From: Adiantum capillus-veneris
Taxonomy: Eukaryota > Streptophyta > Polypodiopsida > Polypodiales > Pteridaceae
Assembly (NCBI GenBank): GCA_014529385.2
Contig: CM043949.1
Location: 149,833,850 to 149,897,849, forward strand
Reading direction: 5' to 3'
DNA: 64,000 nucleotides
Shown: piece after piece, positions 44,169 through 56,640 of the stretch
Position numbering within the stretch: position 1 is the stretch's first letter
Layout of the letters: each line of letters begins with the position of its first letter
Translations under genes and position numbers: made by a program
Notes under the pieces: generated by a model
What the model saw: only the letters and a program-made list of their open reading frames with translations
Database searches by the model: none
Told to the model about the DNA's origin: nothing

Positions 44169-44567
44169 GTTGGATGTCATACTAGATGGGCACCCCTTGA
44201 ATTGACCCCTTCTTCCATGAGCCCAGAATTTTGATGTATTTTCATTATTTTTTGATAAGCCTTGTAATTATTTGATACTCTCTAATTATAGATGGGCAAT
44301 CTCTGCAAAATACAGTCGTAAAGTCTGTAAAGTCATCCAATGGCCAAGAGAGCGGTAGGTATAAAGTCTATTTTCTAAAGTGGAAAAGGGAACCATTATC
44401 ATTATCAAGTTTTGAATTTTGAAGCGTGCAACTGAGAATGGCTACTCTCTTGCAGTTTGTAATCATCATAAGTTGAGCTCTAGTAATCACATTTTGATTC
44501 CAAAAATTTCATTGTGTTCCTTCTCATTTTCTCTTTCGTTCAAGTATATTCATTGTTGATTCAACAA
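44169..44567 (+). repeat. possible LTR of a Ty1/copia-like element
   Basis: GGAAGGGGGAAA precedes TGTTGGATGTCA, and one frame across it reads EGGNVGCH, like the end of many copia polyproteins at their 3' LTR. A right end at ATTCAACA (44567) is plausible. No second copy is in the window. Confidence 0.3.
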
Positions 44568-45672
44568 TGGTTTGTGACAACGCATTGGTAGGGCTCAAAA
44601 CAACATCTGTAGTGATTTGTGACTACACATGGATAGGCTAAATATGATTCTTTGAGTGCGTTAATTACTATTTTTCGACATTCTAACCATAGGAGAGTGT
44701 TCCTAAACCCTCAAGCAACCTTTCTGGTATGTTTTGCTGTAGTTTCCAAGACCTTGATCATAATGGATCGTGATTTTGGTACCTACTCTGAATGCAAAAA
44801 AACTTGGTAGACTAGTGTCCCTAAGTGTGTTAGACCTCCTCCTAAATTTTTATAGCATTGGGACACCGTTCAAGTGCTGAAATACATTGATGACTGAGTG
44901 CGGTGACATAGGACATAGGTAGGTTGCCAGATCCTAGAGGTGATAGTTTGACACCCTAAAAGAGTCTCCGTGCCCCATCTGAGTTGCTTCCATGAGTATT
45001 GACATTATATTAGTGCTATAAAGCTATGCTATAGACTTCGTCGCGATGACCCACTAACATTATTGCATTGCTCTCTAGATCTAGTAGTTTTGGGTATTTG
45101 TCATTTTAAGTTTTAACATAACATTTTATTTGTATGTCCTAAAAAGTGGTTCATATAAGTTTAACATGGCCCCACACCGTACAAGAGTGAGTATGCCGGT
45201 AAAAAGGGCTTAAACGCCCTTATGGCCAATTTGAGCTCTCGACCCGGCTTGGTAATTACTTAACTTTACGCTCTGAAATTTATTGTAGGTTAATAATAAG
45301 TTTTTATATTGTTTTATATTTCATTATTTTCAAGGTTGCATAATACAATAGATACATCATCGATAAGCGATGAGACGTTCAATTAACCAATGTCAGACTA
45401 GCCATATCTAGCGCTAGTATTACTTCTATATAGCATGTATGTGGAGATGACTTGTATACGTCAATTTTGTAAATGATTCACAACAATGCAATATAGTTCT
45501 ATGTTTTTCCATTATGGAAATTGTATTGTAACTTGTACATTTCTATCCAGCTTAACAATCAATGAATGTGTTCAAGTTGTTTTGCCCACGACATGCTTTT
45601 GTGAATTCACTTTTGTTCACATTTTTCAAATTTGCATCTGATTTTTGGATGTATTATGTTCAGTATGGTTGA
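44568..45672. other. interval before element H, nothing recognised
   Basis: AT-rich sequence with no coding frame, LTR pair or RNA gene that I can recognise. Confidence 0.4.
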
Positions 45673-48124
45673 TTGGTACCCTGCCACCAAATATTTTTAT
45701 CCTTGGGCATCATTATGAGCGTCACTATTGATGAAATAGAAACTCAGAATGGATTACTAGAGTTAAGCAACCCCTTCAATGACTATGCTACTGATATTAA
45801 GACAAAAAAGGAATCCAAGTCATTAGCCAAGCAAAAGGGAAGAGGCCAAAATTGGTTGCTTCTAGATGATCAAGAAGTGGAAGAATGGAATCTCGCCTCA
45901 CAAGACAATCCTCAAATGATCAAAATTAATAAGCATTTGAAGCTGGAGATTAAGGAAAAAGCAAAGGCAGTGTTCTAGAAGTACAAGGATGTTTCCTTAG
46001 GGAACATACTAAACTAAAAGGAGTAGATCTAGCTCAGTATGCCAATACATAGAATACCACTAGAACAAGATGCCAAACCATCTAGGCTACATAGATATAG
46101 GATGAGGCCCAACTATGCCAAGAAGTTCAAGGAGAAGGTAGACAATCTTCTCAAGGCAAGGTTCATAATAGAAGTTGCAATGACTAGTTATTTCCAATAG
46201 TGGTAATTCCCAAGAAAAATGAAAACTTAAGGGTACGTGTGGATCATAGGAATCTGAATTCTCATACCATTAAAAACTCGTTCCCATTTACTTTTATAGA
46301 CATGCTATTGGATGATATTACAAGCCACCAAATATAAAGATTTATGGATTGTTATAATGGCTACAATCAACTTATATTTGCACTTGAAGATCGAGCCAAA
46401 ACATTGTTTATCACTAAATGGGGAGAATTCAGTTGTTGGTACCCACTACGTACTGGTTCCAAAAAAAAACATATTCACTACTTATGTAGTGTAAGGACCC
46501 TAACAACACTTATGTAGTGCAAGAACACTACGAAAATGCTAAAGGGAAAAATAAACAAAAGAAAAACTCAAATATATCATTGAGCTCTCGAGCATCTCTG
46601 TTATATAGACACAAAAAAAGTCTTTTGACTTTCCAATTTGATGGGTCTTCTCATTTTCTAATCTCATCTTTCACTTATGCAATTAAGATGTTTTGAAAAA
46701 AAATTTATTTTTTTGAGATTGGGGAGACCTAATCATGCCATTTGGACTCTGTAAGGCTCCAACTATTTTCTAGTGATGTATGATAGAGATATTCCGTAAA
46801 TTCTTACACAAGTTTTTAGGTATATTTGTAGATGACTTCACCATCTTCTCTATAAAGGAAATGCATCTTCTATGCTTGAAAATGGTTTTAGGTACTGTAG
46901 GGAGAAAAGAATAATCCCGAACCCATTTAAATCAGTTTTTATGCTATGGAAGGGCCAACTTCAAGGACACATTGTCTCCAAAAATTGTATTGAGATGGAC
47001 AATTACAGAGATAAGTGTGTTCAACAAGGTAGAGCCATGAAAATTGTATCTCAATTGAGTTTCTTTCTGGGACATGTGAATTTATATAGAAGGTTTATTC
47101 ATATGTTTTTCAACAAAAGCTCTTCCTCTGTATGAACTGACCAAGATGTGGCGTCAATTCATTTGGACCCAAGAATGTGAACAGAGTTTCGAATGCTTGA
47201 AGGAGGAAATCAACAGGAAGACACTCCTTGTCAAGAATAATGGGATGTAATTTGCCATGTACATGTGGATGAGTTTGGTATGTTGATGGGAGCTACACCT
47301 GCCTAGTATAATGGGAAGATAGACTATCCAGTCTACTTTGCAAGTCATTGTTTCAGCTAAGTTGAACAAGGTTATTACAATTCTAAGAGGGAAGCACTGG
47401 GAATGGTGTCCATGTAGTGTCGAGCCAGTGTCATAAAATTAAGACATAATCTATTTGGAAAGTTGTTGCACTTTTATGTGGATCATCAGACACTAGTATT
47501 TCAAATCAACAAAGTGATTATCCAAGGCAAGTTGATTTGATGGATGGTGTTCCTAATGGAATTTAAGTTCAAAACCCTCCATAAGCTAGGAAAAACCCAT
47601 TATTGTGCTAATTTCCTTTCAGGAAGCACGAAAGGTAGCTCAGAGACATCATTAAGAGATGAACCAATTGATGCTAAACTTTTTCAGAGTATAGATGTAG
47701 AAGGACCAGATCTTGAATGAGAAGATGTGTATGACTTCCTTCAGAAGGAAGGATTTTAATTTTAGAAAGCAAAGAAAAGAGCAATAAATATAAAATTTCT
47801 GAAGTTTACTAGTATTGAAGGAGCTCTTTACAGGTTGAGTATTGATATTATACTTTGAAGATGTGTGCCTATGGAAGGAAGGATGGAAGTGATCTCAAAG
47901 GTCGATAATGAAGATGGAGGTGGATATTTCTCTATTCACATTACCTACAAGAAAATATTGTGATGAGCATGCCTCTAGTGGCAAACAATTATGGTGGATG
48001 TCATATCATTTTGCAAAACCTATGATATTTGCCAGTATATGGGAAGACCAACAACACTTGACATGACACCTCTGACTCTACTTCAACCACTAGGCATGTT
48101 TATGAATTGGGGATTGTACTTTAT
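45673..48124 (+). pseudogene. element H pol, left part
   Basis: Decayed Ty3/gypsy Pol. In order: a linker open at 45673-45978 (LLLDDQEVEEWNLAS), polymerase fingers (RYRMRPNYAKKFKEKVDNLL), MPFGLCKAPTIF and the catalytic FVDDFTIFS, LSFFLGHVNLYRRFI in the thumb, RNase H traces, and the integrase zinc region (CKTYDICQ). It ends at WGLY, where the first integrase Asp has become Tyr, at the element I insertion. Stops and frameshifts are dense, so this is one of the oldest elements here. Confidence 0.75.
48120..48124. other. target duplication TTTAT, left
   Basis: TTTAT directly precedes the element I LTR and is repeated at 55685-55689. Confidence 0.9.
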
Positions 48125-48808
48125 TGTTGGGAGAAGAGGGGGAGATCGACCGCTTAAACTATTCAACACAAGCTTTCAAGCAATCACCATCAACCTGTCC
48201 ACCTCTTCTTCCAATTTCCAAGCACACACACTCACACTCACACCTAGACTATGACACATGCACACACACAGTAAACATAGAATTGACATAGACATGCTTG
48301 TAAGAGAGTAAGAGATGTGTAAGAGATGGAGACTAGATTAGAGAGTACACAACAAATAACCATAGCATAAGAGAGTAGAGAAGATAATCTGCAAGAGAAA
48401 GGCCTAAATCTAGCCCCAAACTCAACGGCACCTCTCTTGTGGAGTTGGTATTTAATATATTATTTTTGAGTTTAAGGTGCCAAAAATTGAGGCCCCTCTT
48501 TTTACAACCACTTCACTTTTGTAAATGAGTGAAGCTCATTAGTTCTTACATGACCCATAAGGGGAGTTCCCACTGCAACTATTTTCAGAACCATATGGCT
48601 TATTGAAATGATGTTCTAAGATATTGTACAAATATAAAATGGCCAAGAGTAATTGCTGCCGCTTCTTCATCAACTCCCCGCATTCCACTCTACAAAATCA
48701 TCATCAACTCAATTAGTAAAATAAATAGATAGCACATAATTAACCATTACGCCAGCTATCCCAGTTGCAGCTAACCACTACAACAGGAGGGTGCCCAGTC
48801 TCGTAACA
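48125..48808 (-). repeat. 3' LTR of element I
   Basis: 684 bp, TGTTGGGAGA...CGTAACA on the plus strand, matching 55013-55684. Confidence 0.93.
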
Positions 48809-48820
48809 TCCCTCCCACCA
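48809..48820 (-). promoter_or_regulatory. polypurine tract of element I
   Basis: TGGTGGGAGGGA on the minus strand directly precedes the 3' LTR start TGTTACGAG. Confidence 0.85.
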
Positions 48821-48856
48821 GAGATAGCAATTGTCCTCGGTTGCTCAATAGAAAAA

Positions 48857-49777
48857 TCAACTGGACCGTGAGTGATGGAAAGTGTGCAGAAGGTCGAGAA
48901 AGTCGTGATAAAAATTTTTAGGCATCCATTTGGCATCCTCTCTAGGGTGGCCCTTTAAGGTCGAAAGGTAACAGTTATAAACCATTCCAGTGCATGTAGT
49001 GGTGGTGTCATGGTCAACTATTTTATCAGGGATGAGTTGCTCTTCTTGGTCTACAAGTGAAGAGGGGTCTTCATAAATGTGGTGTGTTGGTAGGGGTCCT
49101 CGAAATAGGCGTAAAAGACTAATGTGAATGTGCCAATGTGCAGGTAGTTCTAAACGGAAAGAAACATCATTAATGACAACTGAAATTTTGAAAGGTCCAT
49201 AAAAACAAGGAGCAAGCTTAACAAAGACGTTAGTATCGACACTTTTGATCCTTCGTTTTTCGATTCGAAGTAAAACATGATCACCTTCTTTGAATTGGTG
49301 TGCCTTGTTGTGCTTGTTAGCATGCTTGGTGTAAAGTTCTTGGGAGTGTTTAATGGTAGAATGCACACTTGCATAAATATCATGAAAGTCAGTAGAGTAA
49401 AATCATCAACGGCAGGCACAACATTAGAAAGACGTGAAGCAGGAGTAGGAGAGAGTGACCATATACAATTTCAAATGGAGACTTACCCGTGGAAGTGTGA
49501 GTGGTGTTGTTGTATGAAAATTGCAAAATATGTAGGTAATCATCCCATGTCTTAGGTTGAGAAGAAACATAAGCCTTTAACAAGTCGATAATAGTGCGGT
49601 TGGTGACTTCCGTTTGACCATTAGATTCAGGATGAAATGCAGAAGTGAAGTCAAGTGTAGTACCGAGATTTTCAAACATAGTAGTCCAAAAGGCACTACA
49701 AAATTTTGAATCGATCTCGAATCAGAAATAATCACTTTAGGCAAACCATGGTGTGGGAAAACAGTCTTAAGAAACAA
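48857..49777 (-). pseudogene. element I integrase core and chromodomain
   Basis: The integrase core (49389-49777, two frames) shows FHPESNGQTEVTNRTI with the catalytic Glu and YNNTTHTSTGKSPFEIVYG. The C-terminal frame 48857-49366 has FKEGDHVLLRIEKRR, FYGPFKI and HIHISLLRLF. It ends with a chromodomain-like segment: PDKIVDHDTTTTC, YLSTLKGHPREDAKWMP. Chromodomains are thought to guide integration to particular chromatin marks. Frameshifts separate the pieces. The aromatic cage is partly altered compared with the usual YLVKWKG. Confidence 0.82.
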
Positions 49778-50337
49778 AAGTGCAGCTTGATGTGTTGTGA
49801 GTGTTTTCTTACAAGGAATGAAATACGCTTGTTTAGAAAAACGGTCAATAATAGTTCAAATCATGTAATGTTTGTGCATTGTGAGTGGGAAACCAGTAAC
49901 AAAATCCATTGAAATGTGTTCCCGAGGTCTTTCAAGAACGAGGAGAGGGTGTAAAAGTCCCAATTTCTTACCTATAGCTGCTTTGATTTTTTGACAAATC
50001 AAAAAAGTTGAAACATATTGTTTAACATCCATTCTCATAGTAGGTCAATAGAAATTATGACATAAAGTTTGAAAAGTTGCAGCAAATCCTCTATGTCCAG
50101 CATAAGGTGGTTTGTGCATTTCTTCAATAATTAATCATTACGGAAAGGTTTAGTCACACACAGTTTTGGTTTGAAATAAAGGACGTTTTCTTGAATAGTG
50201 TATTCGAGAAATGTGTGTACAAAATTATCAAGCATGTGCAACCATGTCGTTTTGAAGTCATCATCATGTGCATAAGTGTTAGGCATAGTGTCAAATGAAG
50301 TTCTCGTAATGGTTGATAGATTATTAAGTGAGTGTCT
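49778..50337 (-). pseudogene. element I integrase N-terminal region
   Basis: The frame 49856-50038 shows VKQYVSTFLICQKIKA, part of the zinc-binding region, and RPREHISMDFVTGFPL with the first catalytic Asp. Around it the sequence is broken by stops and frameshifts. Confidence 0.65.
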
Positions 50338-50811
50338 TCAACTCAAAGCATCATCTACAATGTTTTCTTTACCAGGTTGGTATTGAATGTTGGGCTGAAA
50401 ACATTGAATTAAAGTGGCCCACTTAATATGTCTATCATCTATTAAGGGCTGAGAAAGTAAATATTTGATACTTTGTTGATCAGTTTTAATGATCAAGTTA
50501 TTACCCATTACATAGTGTTTCCAAATTTTCAATGCATGTACCACAACAGTCAACTCTTTATCATAAGTACTGAACTTTTCTTCAGACGGTTTGAACTTAC
50601 GACTTTCGAAAGCAATTGGATGGTTATCTTGCATACGGACTGCACCGATACCTTTTCCACTAGCATCAGTGACTACCACAAAGAATGGTCTTTCAAAATC
50701 AAGAAATTGCAATACAGGTGCATTAGTCAAAGCATGTTTAAGTGCATTAAATGAGCTTTCTTGCAAATCAGTCCATTCATAAGGCGTGTTTTTTTTCAAC
50801 AAGAGAGTCAA
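50338..50811 (-). CDS. element I RNase H
   Basis: An open frame of 157 codons with the four RNase H acidic sites: VVTDASGKGIGAV, YDKELTVVVHAL, IKTDQQSIKYLL and KENIVDDALS. It degrades the RNA strand during reverse transcription. It follows the polymerase thumb, with a frame change near 50810. Confidence 0.85.
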   Translation of the reverse strand: MTLLLKKNTPYEWTDLQESSFNALKHALTNAPVLQFLDFERPFFVVVTDASGKGIGAVRMQDNHPIAFESRKFKPSEEKFSTYDKELTVVVHALKIWKHYVMGNNLIIKTDQQSIKYLLSQPLIDDRHIKWATLIQCFQPNIQYQPGKENIVDDALS

Positions 50812-51757
50812 ATAATGTGATTTGTAAGAAAATTACGAACAAATCTCCTGTAATAGCTACAAAGACCAATAAAAGATCGTAGCTCATGCAAGTTTTTGGG
50901 TCTAGGCCATGATTGAATGGCTTCAATTTTCTTTGGATCCACATGTATTCCCTTACCCGATACAATGTGTCCCAAATATTCAATTTCACATTGGAAAAGT
51001 GAACTCTTTTCAGGATTCAAATACAAGTGATTTTGTGCAAGCAGATCAAATACACGTGTTAAATTTTGTTTATGCTCTTTTTCAGATTTACTGAATACCA
51101 AAATTTCATAAAAAAAACAATCACAAAATCTTTATGGTGGTTAAAGAAAACTCGATTCATCATGCGTGTAAATGTGGCTGGTGCATTTGTCAAACCAAAT
51201 GGCATGACAAGAAATTCATAGTGTCCAGTTTGTGTTCTGAAAGCAGTTTTGTAGACATCATTTTCAAACATTTTGACTTGGTGATACCCCAGTTTAAGTT
51301 CAATTTTGCTAAAGATGTTTGCCCCTTTCAGTTTTTCTAATAGATCATGTACTCTAAAAATAGGAAACCTATTCTTAATGGTGATCTTGTTTAAAGCCCT
51401 GTAGTCGATACACATACAAAAGGTTCCATTTTTCTTCTTGACAAGAAGTACTGGAGCTTCGTATGGTGAACTTCTAGGTCGGATTAGGCCTCGGTCAAGT
51501 AAATCAATGATTTGAGTTTTTATTTCCTTGTGTGCGGTAGGATTTACATGATAGGGTGCTCTACAAGGAGGTTCGCTACCCGCTATAATGTCAATTTTGT
51601 GGTCTTCTGGGCGTGATGGTGGAATTCCAGGTGGCAGATCATGCATGAAACAATCTTTGAATTGTGAGAGGAATTCATCGTGAGTGGAGTTACGTGAAGT
51701 TTCAATTTCAATAGAAATTTGATTACCAACACTATATATGTTTTTCCCTGTTTTCAA
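50812..51757 (-). pseudogene. element I reverse transcriptase, catalytic motif lost
   Basis: The polymerase shows [38 protein letters not shown] (the usual Asp of motif A reads Glu) and [15 protein letters not shown]. The catalytic x-DD motif is destroyed: after FVIVFF the sequence continues MKFWYS, because of a small deletion and frameshift near 51115. The thumb then continues in another frame ([48 protein letters not shown]). This copy cannot have an active polymerase. Confidence 0.85.
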
Positions 51758-52430
51758 ATTGCTCGTTTGGCTTGAGTGTGAGAGAGGAGTGGAAAATTTT
51801 GATGTGCCAGTGTTGCTTGGATGGAGAAATTTTTATTATTATGAGTGAGAGACATTGTACATGTTTTATAATTAATCAATGCGTCAAATTCATGACGAAA
51901 TGGCATTCCCAAAATCATATCAAGACCATGCAATGGTGCTATCAAAAATGTGCATGCTTGTGTGAATTCACCAATGCAAACTTTAACAGTGACTTGAGTT
52001 TTACAATTAAAACGTTGAATATTAAAAACAGTTTTGACCTTGTGAGGTGATGAGATTTCAGAGAGTGCTAGTTGTTGTGCCAATCGTGTGGAAATGAAAT
52101 CATGGCTACTACCATCATCTAACAGAATGGTGACATTTTCACCCTTAGCAGTGCCTTGCACTTTAAACAAAGTGTGAGGAGATATAGGAGTACCTGAGGA
52201 TGGGTTTTCATCGTTATCATAATCAGGATCATATCCCTCACCGTAGTTAGCTTCCACTTCATTGTCATCGGGTGTAGCATCTTCGATGAGGTTAAGAGTA
52301 GCTCTATTGGGGCGGTTGTTGTTAAAGGGTTTTTGACTTGAATTTCTATTGACTCCATTGGAATGGCCATTGGATTGACCATTGCCCTTAGCATGACCAT
52401 TTGGAAACTTATTTGCATAGTGACCATACT
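51754..52430 (-). pseudogene. element I zinc-knuckle remnant and protease
   Basis: A frame with CFKSFQYGHYANKF, a CCHC knuckle that has lost its second and last Cys, then an Asn/Gly-rich spacer. The protease follows with ILLDDGSSHDFISTRL (D-D-G-S active site) and LDMILGMPF. The protease itself is open and its catalytic Asp present. The stop at 51754 lies before the polymerase. Confidence 0.75.
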
Positions 52431-53353
52431 GAAAGGATTTAAAACACTTCACCTTTTTGTTACCATTAGAATTTGGAGGAGAACGTTGGTTGAAAGAATT
52501 TTGGTTGCCTCGTTTGCTGTGTGTTGTTGTTGTTGTTGCCTGTATGAGGTTGAACAGTTGTAGGAGAATTATCGAATCTACGTCTTTTGAAAAAATTACG
52601 GCATTGGTGTTTGTTTCTGTCAAAGTCAGTAGAGAAAGGAGGTCTCTTGTTGCGGTTAGTGTTAGCAGGTTGATCATTGTGAGAGGAATGTCCACCTTTC
52701 TTCCTTTCTGCGTTGAGAGCCAAATTAATAGCCTTTGACAGAGAATCTGGTTCGAACATATCTACCTCATCACTAATTTGTAGTGCCAAGCCTGATATGT
52801 ACTTTCGCTTCAATTTCCTCTGACTAACATGCTCAATAGCTTGCAATTGAATTAGACAATTCCAAAAATGGTCAGTGTAACCCTGTACATCTTCATTTCT
52901 ACCCTGTCGAATTAAATCCGACTGACGTCATTCTTTAGCTTTGTATTGTGTGGACAAAAATTGGGGTAAAAACACTTTTTTAAATGCATTCCAGTTGCGT
53001 GGTCTTCTTCCATGTTGTTTGGTGGCGTTCCACCACAATAGAGCGCAGCTAGTTAGATGATTTGATGCACACTTTACCATTTCACACTCAGGAAAGTCTT
53101 CATGATGAAAATAGTCATCTAGTTGATTAACCATGCTTAGAACCGTGCTAGCATCTTTGATTCCATCAAAATCCTTGAAAGTGAAGGCTTTTCTGCTAAT
53201 TTTTCTTTTCTTGGGTGCCCGTGCAGATTCGGTGCGTGCAGAACGCAATAATTTATCTTAAAGTTCTTGCCTTCACATGTGTTCATATGTGAGTGATTGT
53301 TGCAGATTTTGAAGTTGTTCCGCAATAGTGGGTGCCTGAGGAAGGTGTGCCAT
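52431..53353 (-). pseudogene. gag of element I
   Basis: From the ATG at 53353 (MAHLPQAPTIAEQLQN) a TGA comes after about 27 codons. The main capsid frame follows at 52928-53248 with FDGIKDASTVLSMVNQLDDYF and CALLWWNATKQHG, and then 52466-52846 with RKYISGLALQISDEV and an Asn/Gln-rich tail. This is a retrotransposon Gag of the type found in plant chromoviruses. Stops at about 53250-53280 and 52850-52930 break it. Confidence 0.75.
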
Positions 53354-54998
53354 GCTTGCGTGCTTTTTATGTTTTTCTCTTTTTTTAAAAATAATAAATA
53401 TTTAAATGGTAATGCTTAAAAAGGCTATTTGGTGATATTCACAGATGCAATATGCGAAATAAAAGAGTAAAATAAATAACATAAATGTAATGTACTTAGC
53501 TGAGAAATCGAAGTGGCGTCCAGTCCGGAATGGCGATGCGCTAGCAAATTGCCAGAGAAGTGGACGGTCCGACGGTGAGTCACCAAGCCAGTTGAATTTT
53601 GTAGCATCCGGTCTCCCTTATCCTCGTGAAAGAAGCCAACAATGTCGGTTGTAGAAGAGGAGTCCGCAGGTTATTCAAATGAGTGATATTTATTTTTTAA
53701 TTAATTTGACGATGTTCGGAATCTCGGTAAATAAATTTGCAGCTCCATTGAGATAGTCGGTATCAAGGAGGAAGTAAGTTGGAAGAGCTGATAATTTTCA
53801 TTGCAAAAATATTTAGCAACTGTGGAAATCTCCTATGCCAATACCAACCCGTTGACTTGCAAGGAAGGAAAGTCGAGCTTCTTGGACTTACCTCGGTGGT
53901 TGTTCCTCCTCTTGTTGGTGGCACGAGTTTGATACCTCTTGGAAAACAGTAGCCCCTTGTGATCGAATGGGGGGGGAACCGACCGATTTGGGATACCGTC
54001 AAGTGGAGAGCACCGTAGGCAGTAGGGGTGAATGGGAGTTAAGCAAGGGGCTTCTCTTTTTTTTTAAAGAAAAGGTTGAAACTGGGCGGCCGGCCAAACT
54101 TTTAATCCACACCTTTTTTTTAAAAGGGTGTGTAAAGACTTATTAAAGCCTTGCATGGCGTGCAGGTAGAAGAGCCGACAGCGCGAGCAGAAGGAGGGCT
54201 CAGAACTCCGTGCAGGGTCACCTTCAGCCCGCGAGGAAGAAGCGGCTATTGTCCAGGGGTCCTAGCTTACCATGTTGATAGCAGCTGCACGTGATTTCGT
54301 GCAGGTCGATAGCACGGCTTGGCGGCCCTTCCCACGACGGAATTTGAATTGGGTTCACTTCTAGGCAGCCCTTCCCACTGCAGGGGTGAGCCAGGTTTCA
54401 AGAGTTGTGGATGCACTATGGTTGACTCGAGGAAGCACAAGGCAAGGCAGAATAGTGGACTTGAGGCTTTCAAGTAGGAGAATTACGACAGTTCTCCGAT
54501 GGTTTTGATGGCTCCTTCCATCCTTCCTTCTATCTTCAAGTCTTCGTGGAAAACTTAAAATTTCCTCCTCTCTTCTTCGATCCTTCTTTCTTTCCTTCAA
54601 TCTTCCTCTCTAATTAAGCTTTCCGATATCGTCCTTCATGACAAAGAAATTGCTCGATTGCAACTAGTTTTCGAAATCAAGAATCTTGCGACTCTCCAAG
54701 CTTTTCTGCTTTCTTCTTGCCTTCACAATCCGCAATGATTATGAATTAGAATTGAAGGTGAACACTCGACATACCATATTTTGATCGTTATGAAGCAGAA
54801 TTGGAAACCAGTTGTTGCCGATTAGCCACCAATTAACAATCGAGTTTTCTTCAGCAAGTTCGATCAAGTATACTTTGAATTTCCACAAGTCCTGGAATCC
54901 TTGAATTGCAAGGTCGATGAATTGCAATTTGGAGTTTGTCGATTAGAGGAACTCCTTCTTAAGATTGAAATCTAGTGCCGATTTATCCTTGAACTTGA
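53354..54998 (-). other. leader of element I
   Basis: A long leader between primer-binding site and gag. It contains several short frames but none conserved in the other elements; no alpha or beta is seen. Confidence 0.6.
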
Positions 54999-55011
54999 GG
55001 CTCTGATACCA
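54999..55011 (-). promoter_or_regulatory. primer-binding site of element I (tRNA-Met-i)
   Basis: TGGTATCAGAGCC on the minus strand, one base after the LTR. This is the standard site in plant retrotransposons complementary to initiator methionine tRNA. Confidence 0.93.
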
Positions 55012-55012
55012 C

Positions 55013-55684
55013 TGTTGGGAGAAGAAGGGGAGATCGACCGCTTAAACTATTCAACACAAGCTTTCAAGCAATCACCATGAACCTGTCCACCTCTTCTTCC
55101 AATTTCCAAGCGCACACACTCACACCTAGACTATGACACACACACACACACACAGTAAACATAGAATTGACATAGACATGCTTGTAAGAGAGTGTAAGAG
55201 ATGGAGACTAGATTAGAGAGTACACAGCAAATAACCATAGCATAAGAGAGTAGAGAAGAGAATCTACAAGAGAAAGGCCTAAATGTAGCCCCAAACTCCA
55301 TGGCACCTCTCTTGTGGAGTTGGTATTTAATATATTATTTTTGAGTTTAAGGTGCCAAAAATTGAGGCCCCTCTTTTGACAACCACTTCACTTTTGTAAA
55401 TGAGTGAAGCTCATTAGTTCTTGCATAACCCATAAGGGGAGTTCCCACTGCAACTATTTACAGAGCCATAGTGGCTTATTGAAATGATGTTCTAACATAC
55501 TGTGCAAATATAAAATGGCCAAGAGTAATTGCCGTCGCCTCTTCATCAACTCCCCGCATTCCACTCTACAAAATCATCATCAACTCAATTAGTAAAATAA
55601 ATAGACAACACATAATTAACCATTACGCCAGCTATCCCAATTGCAGCTAACCACTACAACAGGAGGGTGCCCAGTCTCGTAACA
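55013..55684 (-). repeat. 5' LTR of element I
   Basis: 672 bp, matching 48125-48808; followed by TTTAT (55685-55689). Confidence 0.93.
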
Positions 55685-56640
55685 TTTATGGATGTAGTCA
55701 AGAAGATTACTCCCAGAAATAATAGGTATATCATAATGGCTAACTGCCATGTCACCAAGTGGGTGGAATCTAATTCCTTACTAGCGAGCATTGCCAGTCA
55801 ACAATAGTATTATTGTATGAAGATATCATCTATAGATATGGATGTCCTATGAAGATTGTCTCAAATCAGGGTTCACACTTTATGAAGTAGCCAATTCATA
55901 TACTACCTAAGATATATTCAATCAATCACCGCAAAACCGTGTCATATTATTTGAGATATAGTGGTCAGGTTGAAAATAGCAGCAAAACAAGAATGACCAT
56001 TTTGATGAAAATAGTCCAAAAATAGTCACATCAATGGATAAAAATCTCTAGACTACATTATGGGCTTATCGAACAACCTACAAAGTCACTATTAGCATGA
56101 CATCTTTCAAAATGGTATATGGGGCAGAGATAGTAGTCCGGATGGAGTTTGCAATTCCAAGACTCAAACTGACATTATAACATAAAATGGATTTAAATAA
56201 CAATCTAAAAGAAATGTTGGCTGAATTTTTGCAGCTCAATGAGATCAAACAACGGGCTATGCTAGAACAGGAGCTAGTCCAGAAAAGAAGGAGACACTAG
56301 CATGCTAGTAAATCAAGGTTAGGGAGTTCAAGAAAGATGATGTGGTACTACTATACCAGTCAAAGCTAGGACCAAATAAACCTAATTTGAAGATATCATG
56401 TTTTGGACCATATGAGGATGAATGGGTATTCTCTAGCGATACAATGACATTAAGAGACTTATCATGATTACTATTGCTAGGGGTCAACAATGGGGCCAAG
56501 ATCAAATTTTATATGCACACCAATATCAAAAACACATTCTGATTCAAAATTGAGAAGAGGAACCACTTGAATTGTTCCATATAAGACCAATAGAGGAAGA
56601 AGAAGATGATTTTCATCAGTAGGCTATTTATTATCAATTC
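55685..56640 (+). pseudogene. element H integrase, right part
   Basis: It continues element H after the element I insertion: ITPRNNRYIIMANCHVTKWVES, then LWAYRTTYKVTISMTSFKMVYG (about 56050-56115) and the C-terminal domain with NLKISCFGPYEDEWVF. The catalytic acids are lost or unreadable and stops are frequent. Confidence 0.75.

Larger units (their letters stand above)
48125..55684 (-). mobile_element. element I: chromovirus-type Ty3/gypsy element
   Basis: Complete structure: LTRs at 48125-48808 and 55013-55684, perfect TTTAT target duplications, a polypurine tract and a primer-binding site for initiator tRNA-Met. Gag, protease, polymerase, RNase H, integrase and a C-terminal chromodomain-like segment follow in order on the minus strand. 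The chromodomain at the integrase end defines the chromovirus branch. The LTRs differ at only a few percent of positions by eye, yet coding frames are broken in several places. It splits the integrase of element H. Confidence 0.92.
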
